A stretch of DNA of 64,000 nt, from positions 3,164,001 to 3,228,000 of the forward strand of contig NZ_CP109137.1 in NCBI RefSeq assembly GCF_035918095.1. The letters run 5' to 3'. This document shows, in pieces, positions 7,762 through 15,942 of this stretch (positions within the stretch are counted from its first letter, which is position 1; each line of letters opens with the position of its first letter). The stretch comes from Streptomyces sp. NBC_01750. GTDB lineage: Bacteria; Actinomycetota; Actinomycetes; Streptomycetales; Streptomycetaceae. The notes below the pieces were generated by a model, which saw only the letters and a list, made by a program, of their open reading frames with translations, was not told where the DNA came from and did no database searches. A program made the position numbers and the translations under genes.

Positions 7762-9102
7762 ATGGGCGTCGCGGGACCCTCCCCCAGCTTCGCGGGGGGA
7801 CCCCCAGGACCGGTGATGGACCGGGACGAGGTGGACCGTGCGCTGGCGCGGCTCGGCGCGGAGCACGAGGCGATCGAGACGTCGCTCCTGGCCCTTCAGG
7901 ACCACGCGGGCCGCAGGCTCCTCGAAGGTGCCGGGCTGACGGGCGTCACCAAGGACCGCTGGGCCTCCACCGAGCAGGCGATATCGCTGCTGTGGGGGTA
8001 CTTCGACGCGTACACCGGCGCCCTGGACGACACGCGTGAGCTGCGCGCAAGGCGGCGCTGGCCCGGTCGCGAGGACCTGGTGGAGCTGACCGAACGGCTG
8101 CGCGGCCGCAGTGTCACGATCGCCGGCACCGCCGCTCACCCGGCGCCCTCTATCACCGGACCCGCCAAACTCTCCGAGCAGTTCACGCTCGAGGAGCTGG
8201 TCTCCCGGATGAACGAGCTGTACGCGAGTTCGCTGGACATGGTGGTGACGGCCGACTCGGTGTGGTCCGCGCTGCCCGCCCGGATAGATCTGCTCTCCGC
8301 CGAGCTGCATCGCACCCGCTCGCTCGCGCACTCCGTCGGTGTACGGCCCGGGGAGCATCCGGCCGGCGACGAGCTGGAGTCGATCACCCATGAGCTGTCC
8401 ACGCTGCGCGCCCAGGTGATCTCCGATCCGCTGGCCTTCTGGCGGTCCGCGCCCGGCAGTTCGGCCCCGGGCGGCGGCCGGCCCGACACCGAACGCTACG
8501 ACCGGGCGGCGCGGGTCCTGGAGGACATCCGCCGGGAGATCGAGGCGGTGCTCCAGGTCCGGCAGGACTCGGAGGAGCGGCTGCTCCGGCTGCGGGATGT
8601 CCTCTCGCGCGCCGACCGGACGCTGACCGAGGCGCGTTCGGCGCGGGGCGAGGTGCTGGCGAAGATCGCGGCATCCGAGGTGCCGGCGGTCAGCGGCCCG
8701 CCGACCGTTCTGCAGGAGCGGCTCGCCACCGCCGCCGAGTACCGCCGGTACTCCCAGTGGCACCGGCTCTCGCCGCTGCTGGAGTCCTTGGAACGTGAGG
8801 CCGAGGACGAGCTGCTGCGCGCCCGCGAGTCGTTGACCGCGGTCACCGCGCCGCTCGCGGTCCGCGCCGAGCTGCGCGGCCGGCTGGACGCGTACAAGGC
8901 GAAGGTGGCCAGGCACGGGATGGCGGAGGACCCGCTGCTGATCGAGCGGTACGACGCGGCCCGCCGGATGCTGTGGAGCGCACCGTGCGATCTGCGGGTC
9001 GCCGAGCAGGCGGTGCTGCGCTATCAGCAGGCCGCCGCGGAGGTACTGGTGCCGAGACAGTCCGGTCCGTCCGGGCCCACTGACCGCAGGGGGGATTCGT
9101 GA
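7762..9102 (+). CDS. Conserved helical protein of unknown function in the pknG operon
   Basis: 446 aa with no signal peptide or membrane segment. Almost all of it is predicted alpha-helix, with heptad-like Leu/Glu/Arg stretches at about residues 240-310 and 340-400 (EDIRREIEAVLQ, LESLEREAEDELLRA) that look like coiled coils. It matches no enzyme family I recognise. The gene sits between the binding protein and PknG and overlaps pknG by 4 bp (GTGA), so it is surely co-translated and may be a scaffold or adaptor. ATG 7762 follows GGAGAGG. The first 18 codons run over a palindromic C/G repeat, so ATG 7816 (MDRDEVDRAL) is a real alternative start. Confidence 0.85.
   Translation: MGVAGPSPSFAGGPPGPVMDRDEVDRALARLGAEHEAIETSLLALQDHAGRRLLEGAGLTGVTKDRWASTEQAISLLWGYFDAYTGALDDTRELRARRRWPGREDLVELTERLRGRSVTIAGTAAHPAPSITGPAKLSEQFTLEELVSRMNELYASSLDMVVTADSVWSALPARIDLLSAELHRTRSLAHSVGVRPGEHPAGDELESITHELSTLRAQVISDPLAFWRSAPGSSAPGGGRPDTERYDRAARVLEDIRREIEAVLQVRQDSEERLLRLRDVLSRADRTLTEARSARGEVLAKIAASEVPAVSGPPTVLQERLATAAEYRRYSQWHRLSPLLESLEREAEDELLRARESLTAVTAPLAVRAELRGRLDAYKAKVARHGMAEDPLLIERYDAARRMLWSAPCDLRVAEQAVLRYQQAAAEVLVPRQSGPSGPTDRRGDS
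7781..7805. repeat. C/G palindromic element (CCCCC-GGGGGG-CCCCC)
   Basis: A C5 run (7781-7785), a G6 run (7794-7799) and a second C5 run (7801-7805) can form two alternative hairpins. Elements of this kind, often with an agcttc core, are scattered between Streptomyces genes. Here it falls just after the assumed start of the 7762 gene. Either it encodes part of that N-terminus or the true start lies downstream. Confidence 0.5.
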
Positions 9103-11801
9103 GCGAGATCAAGCAGTGTCAGCGCCCCGGTTGTGAGGGCTCCTACGAGGACATGGGCAGCGGTGACCTGTACTGCGACACCTGCGGTCTTGCGCCCGTC
9201 GTCTCGCCCACCGGGTTGGTCGCCTCGCAGCCCACCGGGATCACGGGCGGCGGCCGGGGCAGCAGCTCCGCACGGAGCAGTTCACGCTCCTCGCGGGCCT
9301 CGTCGCGCTCATCGACCTCGCGCCGTTCCGTCTCCGGCCGGCTGTCGCGTTCGCTCTCCGGCAGCAGCACCTCGTCCCGTTCGGTCTCGGTGCGCAGCTC
9401 CGGCACCAACAGCGGCGCCTCCGGCCGCAACCGCCTGGGGGCGGGCCTGGTCTCCGTACCGGAGGTGCCGCGCCCCGATCCGCGCTCGGCCGTGATGGAG
9501 AACCCCGAGGTTCCGGAGCGGAAGCGGTTCTGCTCGCGTTCCGACTGCGGGGCGCCGGTGGGACGCTCCCGCGGCGAGCGCGCCGGCCGCACGGAAGGCT
9601 TCTGCACCAAGTGCGGCCACCCGTACTCCTTCGTGCCGAAGCTGAGCGAGGGCGACATCGTCCACGGGCAGTACGAAGTGGCGGGCTGTCTCGCCCACGG
9701 CGGCCTGGGCTGGGTCTATCTCGCGGTGGACCGGGCGGTGTCCGACCGCTGGGTGGTGCTGAAGGGCCTGCTGGACACGGGCGACCAGGACGCCATGGCG
9801 GCGGCGATCTCGGAGCGCCGCTTCCTCGCGGAGATCGAGCACTCCAACATCGTCCGGATCTACAACTTCGTCGAGCACCTGGACCAGCGGACCGGCTCTC
9901 TCGACGGCTACATCGTCATGGAGTACGTCGGCGGAAAGTCGCTGAAGGAGATCGCCAACGAGCGGCGCGGCCCGGACGGCAAGCGCGACCCGCTGCCGGT
10001 CGAGCAGGCGTGCGCGTACGGCATCGAGGCGCTGGAGGCGCTCGGGCACCTGCACAGCAGAAACCTGCTGTACTGCGACTTCAAGGTCGACAACGCCATC
10101 CAGCAGCAGGACCAGCTCAAGCTCATCGACATGGGCGCCGTCCGCAGGATGGACGACGACGAGTCCGCGATCTACGGCACGGTCGGCTACCAGGCCCCGG
10201 AGGTCGCCGAGGTCGGCCCGTCGGTGGCCTCGGACCTGTACACGGTCGCGCGGACGCTGGCCGTGCTGACCTTCGACTTCCAGGGCTACACCAATGTGTT
10301 CGTGGACTCCCTGCCCGACCCGGAGAACATCCAGGTCTTCAGGACGTACGAGTCCTTCTACCGGCTGCTGGTGCGCGCGACGGACCCGGATCCGGTGCGG
10401 CGGTTCGCCTCCGCACCGGAGATGGCGGAGCAGCTGACGGGCGTGCTCCGGGAGGTCGTGGCGATCCAGACGGGCCGCCCGCGGCCTTCGCTGTCCACTC
10501 TCTTCGGCCCGGAGCTGCGGGTCACGGACACGCAGTTGTTCGCGGAGCTCACGGGGGATGTGTCGCAGCTGGGCGCGCGGGTGGTGCTGCCTTCGGGCCG
10601 TGGGCGCGTCAAGCAGACGGCCGCCGGGAACGGTTCGGCCGCGGTGGCCGGCTCGGCCGCGGTGGGCGCTGGTTCGGCGGCCCACCCCTGGGCCGCCGGA
10701 TACGAGACCGGCAATGGCGGCGGAACCCCGGGGAGCGGAACCCCGGGAGCCGCCGCCAACCCCTACGCGCCGCCGGCCGCCGCGATCCCCGCGCCACGTG
10801 GCGAGGTCCTCGGCGCACCGCCCGCGAGCCTGTCCCTCGCACCGCATCTCGCGGTGCTCGACGCCCGGGCGACCTCGCTCGCGCTGCCGGTGCCACGCGT
10901 CGACCCGAACGACCCCAACGCCGGCTTCCTCGCCGGTCTCATGGCCTCCGCGCCCGCCGAGCTGATTGCCGCGCTGCACTCCGCCGCCGCCGGCTCCCCG
11001 GAGACCCGGCTGCGCGAGCTGCGCGCCCGGCTCGAGATGCGCGAACTGGACTCCGCCACCAGAGCACTGGCGACCCTGGAGAGCCAGCATCCCGACGACT
11101 GGCGCGTCGTCTGGTACCGCGGTCTCACCTCGCTGGTGACCGGTGAGAACGAGGTCGCGGCGCTCTCCTTCGACGCCATCTACGACGCGTTCCCGGGCGA
11201 GCCCGCGCCCAAGCTGGCGCTGGGCGTCTGCGCCGAGGTGCTCGGCCAGCTGGACAACGCCGCGGAGTACTACCGCCTCGTATGGGTGACCGACCCGAGC
11301 TATGTCAGCGCCGCGTTCGGCCTGGCCCGGGTGCAGATCGCGGCGGGCGACCGGGCCGGAGCCGTACGGACCTTGGAGTCGGTACCCGAGGCGTCGATCC
11401 ACTACACGGCGGCGCGGGTCGCGGCCGTACGGGCGAGGCTGCGGCGACGCGCCGCGCACGACCCCCTGATCGACGACCTGTCGGCGGCCGCGGCGCAGGT
11501 GGAGGCCCTGAAGGACTTCGGTCTGGACGCGGTACGCCGTGAGCAGTTGTCGACAGAAGTACTCGGTACGGCTCTCGACTGGGTACTCTCCGGTAGTCCC
11601 GGAGCCCCGCCGTCCGTACCGACCGCGCCGAACGCACAGAGCGCACCGACCGTGCTGCTCGGCAGCGAACTGGACGAGCGCGGCCTGCGCTTCGGGCTGG
11701 AACGCTCATACCGGGTGCTCGCCCGGCTCGCCCAGCGGGGCGAGGAGCGGATAGACCTGGTGGAACGGGCGAACCGTTTCCGCCCCCGGACGTGGGTGTG
11801 A
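9099..11801 (+). CDS. pknG: PknG-type serine/threonine protein kinase with zinc-binding N-terminus and TPR C-terminus
   Basis: Soluble kinase of 900 aa. A first CxxxxC/CxxC cluster (Cys7, 12, 26, 29) is followed by about 80 Ser/Arg-rich residues, then a second rubredoxin-like cluster (Cys145/150/169/172; TKCGHPYSF) as in mycobacterial PknG. Kinase features: glycine loop AHGGLGWVY (199-207), Lys222, catalytic Asp327 (LYCDFKVDNAIQ) and Asp344 (LIDMGAVRR replacing DFG). Both replacements are PknG hallmarks. An Ala/Gly/Pro linker (500-590) leads to a TPR-type helical region (about 640-830). It overlaps the upstream gene by 4 bp. PknG elsewhere controls 2-oxoglutarate and glutamate metabolism by phosphorylating the FHA protein GarA. 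This operon encodes its own FHA protein. Confidence 0.92.
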   Translation: MSEIKQCQRPGCEGSYEDMGSGDLYCDTCGLAPVVSPTGLVASQPTGITGGGRGSSSARSSSRSSRASSRSSTSRRSVSGRLSRSLSGSSTSSRSVSVRSSGTNSGASGRNRLGAGLVSVPEVPRPDPRSAVMENPEVPERKRFCSRSDCGAPVGRSRGERAGRTEGFCTKCGHPYSFVPKLSEGDIVHGQYEVAGCLAHGGLGWVYLAVDRAVSDRWVVLKGLLDTGDQDAMAAAISERRFLAEIEHSNIVRIYNFVEHLDQRTGSLDGYIVMEYVGGKSLKEIANERRGPDGKRDPLPVEQACAYGIEALEALGHLHSRNLLYCDFKVDNAIQQQDQLKLIDMGAVRRMDDDESAIYGTVGYQAPEVAEVGPSVASDLYTVARTLAVLTFDFQGYTNVFVDSLPDPENIQVFRTYESFYRLLVRATDPDPVRRFASAPEMAEQLTGVLREVVAIQTGRPRPSLSTLFGPELRVTDTQLFAELTGDVSQLGARVVLPSGRGRVKQTAAGNGSAAVAGSAAVGAGSAAHPWAAGYETGNGGGTPGSGTPGAAANPYAPPAAAIPAPRGEVLGAPPASLSLAPHLAVLDARATSLALPVPRVDPNDPNAGFLAGLMASAPAELIAALHSAAAGSPETRLRELRARLEMRELDSATRALATLESQHPDDWRVVWYRGLTSLVTGENEVAALSFDAIYDAFPGEPAPKLALGVCAEVLGQLDNAAEYYRLVWVTDPSYVSAAFGLARVQIAAGDRAGAVRTLESVPEASIHYTAARVAAVRARLRRRAAHDPLIDDLSAAAAQVEALKDFGLDAVRREQLSTEVLGTALDWVLSGSPGAPPSVPTAPNAQSAPTVLLGSELDERGLRFGLERSYRVLARLAQRGEERIDLVERANRFRPRTWV

Positions 11802-11804
11802 TTG

Positions 11805-13166
11805 ATGTCGTCGCAGAAACATCAGCTGGCCACCGGGTCGACATGCCCCAGCTGCGAGGAACCGCTGGAGACGGGTGACCTGTTCTGCGGTGCGTGCGGG
11901 TACGACCTGTCGGCCGTGCCCGCGCCCCGAAGCGACCATCCCACCATCGCCATCGGCACTCCCGTCGAGTGGCCGGCGGCTACCGGGACGGACACCTCGG
12001 GCACCCCCGCGCCAGTACATCTGCCGAGCGATCTGGCGGGTACGGACTCGGGTGGCGGTCAACTGCCCGCATCGGCCGTGCGGTACGACCATCCGCCCAG
12101 CCATGACGCGTCCGCCGACGCCAGTGCCTCATCGAGCGGCGACTTCGAGCTGCCCGCGCCCGAGGCGGGCACCGCCGTGGCCGCCGACCCGCGTGCCGCG
12201 GACCCCGCCACCACTTCCGCGCCTGGCACCAAGCTCTGCGTGGCCTGCCGCGCCGGCCATGTCGACACCGACGGCTACTGCGAGAACTGCGGCCACGCGC
12301 AACCCCGCGAGCGCGACCACATGGAGCAGGAGCTGGGCTCGGTCGCCGCAGTCAGCGACCGCGGGCTGCGCCACCACCGCAACGAGGACTCGTTCGCGGT
12401 CTCCTCCACGGCTCTGCCCGACGGCTCACCCGCCGTCGTCGCGATCGTCTGCGACGGGGTCTCATCGGCGACCCGCCCCGACGAGGCATCGGAGGCCGCC
12501 GCGAGCGCGGCCAACGAGCTGTTGCTGGAGTCGCTGCCGCGCGGCACGCACCCCCAGCAGGCAATGCATGAGGCGATCATCGCCGCCTCCGAAGCGGTCA
12601 ACTCCCTTGCCACGGAGCCCGATCGGGGCGAGGCCATGGAGCACGATCCGCACCGCCATCAGAACGCACCCGCGTGCACGATCGTCGGCGCGGTGGCCGC
12701 CGCAGGTCTGCTGGTCATCGGCTGGGTCGGCGACAGCCGCGCCTACTGGGTGCCCGACGACCGCAGCGGCCCGCCCGCCCGGCTCACCGAGGACGACTCC
12801 TGGGCCGCCCAGATGGTGTCGGCCGGCCTGATGAGCGAGGCGGAGGCGTACGCCGACGAGCGCGCCCACGCCATCACGGGCTGGCTGGGAGCCGATGCGT
12901 ATGAACTCGAGCCGCACACCGCGTCCTTCAAGCCGGACCGGCCCGGTGTGGTCGTGGTCTGCACGGACGGCCTGTGGAACTACGCGGAAGGCGCCGAGGA
13001 GATGGCCCGGGCCATCCCGGTGGATGCCGCGGGCCGGCCGCTGCACAGCGCTCAAGTGCTGGTCGGTCATGCCCTCGACGGCGGCGGCCACGACAACGTA
13101 ACAGTGGCCGTCGTGCCGTTCGCCGTGCCGCACCAAGGGGCAGGATCGGCCTACAACAAGGCTTGA
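11805..13166 (+). CDS. PP2C-family protein phosphatase with two zinc ribbons
   Basis: 453 aa, soluble. It carries an N-terminal zinc ribbon (Cys14/17/28/31, FCGACGYDLS) and a second at about residues 145-166 (CVACRAGHVDTDGYCENC). The PP2C domain (about 180-445) contains the metal-binding motifs RHHRNEDSF, VCDGVSSA, WVGDSRAYW, CTDGLWN and GGHDNVTV. The expected activity is Mn/Mg-dependent dephosphorylation of Ser/Thr phosphoproteins, presumably opposing the adjacent kinase. ATG 11805 is used. It begins 3 bp after the kinase stop, and the TTG just before it is less likely. Ribbon-like sequences in the kinase, this protein and the FHA protein suggest a shared docking surface (inference). Confidence 0.92.
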   Translation: MSSQKHQLATGSTCPSCEEPLETGDLFCGACGYDLSAVPAPRSDHPTIAIGTPVEWPAATGTDTSGTPAPVHLPSDLAGTDSGGGQLPASAVRYDHPPSHDASADASASSSGDFELPAPEAGTAVAADPRAADPATTSAPGTKLCVACRAGHVDTDGYCENCGHAQPRERDHMEQELGSVAAVSDRGLRHHRNEDSFAVSSTALPDGSPAVVAIVCDGVSSATRPDEASEAAASAANELLLESLPRGTHPQQAMHEAIIAASEAVNSLATEPDRGEAMEHDPHRHQNAPACTIVGAVAAAGLLVIGWVGDSRAYWVPDDRSGPPARLTEDDSWAAQMVSAGLMSEAEAYADERAHAITGWLGADAYELEPHTASFKPDRPGVVVVCTDGLWNYAEGAEEMARAIPVDAAGRPLHSAQVLVGHALDGGGHDNVTVAVVPFAVPHQGAGSAYNKA

Positions 13167-13251
13167 GCCCCGAAATGTCCGGCGAGCCGCCGCCCGCGGG
13201 ACACCTGTGTTCTTTTCTCGCTGCCCAGTGGAGCCTCAAGGAGCCGATGAG

Positions 13252-14610
13252 ATGGCCAATTTCTCCAAGTCCCAGGTGCCGCAGTTCTCCGTCGAGGTCT
13301 ATCAGAACGAATTCCTGCCGGAGGGCGGCCGCGAGGTCAACGCGATCGTCACGGTCACCTCCACCGGAGGCGGCACCAGCGGCGGGGCGCCGCTGGCGGG
13401 AGCGTCGTCCTCCCCCTCGTACATACCGGGACAGGCGCCGAGCGCCGCTGTGGTGATCATGGTCGACTGTTCCGGTTCGATGGACTATCCGCCGACCAAG
13501 ATGCGCAATGCCCGTGATGCCACCGCCGCCGCCATCGACACCCTGCGCGACGGTGTCGCCTTCGCCGTGGTCGCCGGTACGCATGTGGCGAACGAGGTCT
13601 ATCCCGCGGGCGGCCGGCTCGCGGTCGCCGACGCGCAGACCCGCGGCCAGGCCAAGGAAGCCCTGCGACGGCTCAGCGCGGGCGGCGGCACCGCGATCGG
13701 CACCTGGCTGCGGCTGACCGACCGGCTGCTGGCCTCCTCCGACGTCCCTATCCGGCACGGCATCCTGCTCACCGACGGGCGCAATGAGCACGAGTCCCCG
13801 GAGGACCTGCGGGCCGCCCTGGACGCCTGCGCGGGCCGCTTCACCTGCGACGCCCGCGGAGTCGGCACGGACTGGGAGGTCAAGGAGGTCACCGGCATCG
13901 CATCGGCGCTGCTCGGCACGGCCGATATCGTCGCCGACCCGGCCGGGCTGGCCGCGGACTTCACCAGCATGATGGAGAACGCGATGGGCAAGGAGATCGC
14001 GGATGTGGCGCTGCGGCTGTGGACGCCCGTCGGCGTGGAGATCAAGTTCGTCAAGCAGGTGGCGCCGACGGTCGAGGAGCTGACCGGGCGGCGTACGGAG
14101 GCGGGACCGCGGGCCGGGGACTATCCGACCGGCTCCTGGGGCGACGAGTCCCGCGACTACCACGTATGCGTCCAGGTACCGGAGGCAGGCATCGGCCAGG
14201 AGATGCTGGCGGCCCGGGTCTCGCTGATCATTCCGGCGGCGGACGGCGGTGCTCCCGAAGTGCTTGCGCAAGGGCTCGTCAAGGCGGTGTGGACGGACGA
14301 CATGGTGGCGTCCACCTCGATCAACCCCCAGGTCGCGCACTACACAGGGCAGGCCGAACTGGCACAAGTCATCCAGCAGGGGCTGGATGCACGCAAGTCG
14401 GGCGACTTCGACGGCGCGACCGCCAAGCTGGGCCGCGCGGTTCAACTCGCGGCGGACTCGGGGAACGAGGACACTGCGAAACTCCTTTCGAAGGTGGTGG
14501 ACGTCGTCGATGCGGCGACCGGTACTGTGCGACTGAAGGCGAAGGTCGCGGAAGCCGACGAGATGACCCTCGAAACGCGCTCGACCAAGACGGTTCGTGT
14601 GAAGAAGTAG
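13252..14610 (+). CDS. von Willebrand factor type A domain protein
   Basis: 452 aa, no signal peptide. The vWA domain starts near residue 65 with a complete metal-ion-dependent adhesion motif (IMVDCSGSMDYPP, DxSxS) and a later TDGRNEH. The C-terminal 230 residues are beta-rich, then helical and highly charged, and are unassigned. ATG 13252 has AAGGAG eight bases upstream and is preferred to the in-frame codon at 13207. Kinase-PP2C-vWA gene triads are known from comparative genomics of Ter-type stress systems, and this gene completes such a triad. A metal-dependent scaffold bridging kinase, phosphatase and FHA protein is a reasonable but unproven role. Confidence 0.88.
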   Translation: MANFSKSQVPQFSVEVYQNEFLPEGGREVNAIVTVTSTGGGTSGGAPLAGASSSPSYIPGQAPSAAVVIMVDCSGSMDYPPTKMRNARDATAAAIDTLRDGVAFAVVAGTHVANEVYPAGGRLAVADAQTRGQAKEALRRLSAGGGTAIGTWLRLTDRLLASSDVPIRHGILLTDGRNEHESPEDLRAALDACAGRFTCDARGVGTDWEVKEVTGIASALLGTADIVADPAGLAADFTSMMENAMGKEIADVALRLWTPVGVEIKFVKQVAPTVEELTGRRTEAGPRAGDYPTGSWGDESRDYHVCVQVPEAGIGQEMLAARVSLIIPAADGGAPEVLAQGLVKAVWTDDMVASTSINPQVAHYTGQAELAQVIQQGLDARKSGDFDGATAKLGRAVQLAADSGNEDTAKLLSKVVDVVDAATGTVRLKAKVAEADEMTLETRSTKTVRVKK

Positions 14611-14670
14611 CAGCAGAAACACCTATGTGAACGGCCCTCGGGCCGAACGAGGAGAGGGGGAAGCGCCGAC

Positions 14671-15900
14671 ATGCCGACCTGCCCGAACGGACACCAGTCG
14701 GGTTCCGACGACTGGTGCGAGGTCTGTGGCCACCGCATGGCCGGTCCTGGCGCTCCCGCGGGTGCCGTTCCGCCGCCGCCTCCCCCGCCGCCGCCGGCCT
14801 ACGGCTACCCGGGCCCCGGCGATCCGAACGCCACCGCCCAGGCGGAGCTCTGCCCGCAGTGCCGCACCCCCCGCGAGGCCATGGCCCCGTTCTGCGAGGA
14901 GTGCCGGTACAACTTCCTCACGCACACGGCGACGTCGTACACCCCGCTGGCTCCGTCCCAGCAGCCCCCCGGGCTGAACCTTCCGCCGGGCTTCCAGTCC
15001 CAGCCCGCGCAGGCACCGCCGCCCCCGCCGCCCCCGCCGCCGCACCAGCAGCAGCCGCACCGGCAGCCTGATGCGTACGACTACCACAGCTCACGGCCCT
15101 CGCAGATGAACCGGCCGGCCGAGCCCCTGATGAACGATCCGTCGGCCCAGCAGCAGGCATACCAGCAGCAGGGTCCGCCGGCCCCGCCGTCGTTCCCCCA
15201 GCAGAATCCGTTCCCCAACCCGCAGTCGCAGCAGGGTCCGCCGGCCCCGCCCGCGTACCAGCAACCCGCTCCGCCCGACCTGTCGCAGCCCGTGCAGACG
15301 GGCGGCGACGACTGGATGCTGTCTCCGCCCTCGCAGACCCAGGCACCCCAGGCACCCCAGGCACCCCAGACTCCCCAGGCGCCGCAGCAGCCGGATCCGT
15401 TCCGGCAGCCGGGCGATCCCTTCCAACAACTGGCCATGCAGCAGCAGTTCGCCCAGCAGCAGGGCCAGCAGCAGCCGCCCCAGTACCAGACCCCCGCCGG
15501 CTGGACCGCCGTCATCGCGCCCGACCGTGAGTACTTCCTGGCGATGATGCAGCGCAGCGGCCCCGAGGCCACCGGCCTCAATCTGCCCGCGTACTCGCCC
15601 GAGCAGCACCTGCCGCTCGACGGGAACCAGATCACCATCGGCCGCCGCCGGCACTCCACGGGCGAGTCCCCCGACATCGACCTGTCCGTACCGCCGGAGG
15701 ACCCGGGCGTCTCGCACCAGCACGCGGTGCTGGTCCAGCAGCCCGACGGTTCCTGGGCCGTTGTCGACCAGAACTCCACCAACGGCACCACGCTCAACGG
15801 CGCCGAGGATCCGATCCAGCCCTACGTGCCCATCCCGTTGAACGACGGCGACCGGGTCCATGTCGGCGCCTGGACGACCATCACCATCCGGCGCGGCTGA
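14671..15900 (+). CDS. FHA-domain protein with zinc ribbons and Pro/Gln-rich linker
   Basis: 409 aa. It opens with a zinc-ribbon pair (Cys4, 16, 19; then CPQC/CEEC near 68-90) and continues through about 200 residues rich in Pro, Gln and Ala (runs such as APPPPPPPPPHQQQP). It ends in an FHA domain (about 320-409) with GRRRHST, VSHQHAVL and NSTNGTTLNG, the phosphothreonine-binding loops. It is the last gene of the pknG operon. In mycobacteria the PknG substrate GarA is also a small FHA protein, phosphorylated on an N-terminal threonine, so this protein is the obvious candidate target (inference). The linker repeats are short CAGCAG and CCGCC tracts, so its length may vary between strains. Confidence 0.9.
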   Translation: MPTCPNGHQSGSDDWCEVCGHRMAGPGAPAGAVPPPPPPPPPAYGYPGPGDPNATAQAELCPQCRTPREAMAPFCEECRYNFLTHTATSYTPLAPSQQPPGLNLPPGFQSQPAQAPPPPPPPPPHQQQPHRQPDAYDYHSSRPSQMNRPAEPLMNDPSAQQQAYQQQGPPAPPSFPQQNPFPNPQSQQGPPAPPAYQQPAPPDLSQPVQTGGDDWMLSPPSQTQAPQAPQAPQTPQAPQQPDPFRQPGDPFQQLAMQQQFAQQQGQQQPPQYQTPAGWTAVIAPDREYFLAMMQRSGPEATGLNLPAYSPEQHLPLDGNQITIGRRRHSTGESPDIDLSVPPEDPGVSHQHAVLVQQPDGSWAVVDQNSTNGTTLNGAEDPIQPYVPIPLNDGDRVHVGAWTTITIRRG

Positions 15901-15942
15901 GGCGTGTTTTAGGACTGGGCTCCTGGCCATGCCGTCGGAAGA

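Noticed and set aside
9309..11459. A 716-codon open frame antisense to pknG
   Set aside because: It mirrors the high-GC kinase gene, whose motifs are all on the plus strand. The antisense product is His/Arg/Val-rich with no domain. It is a by-product of third-position GC bias.
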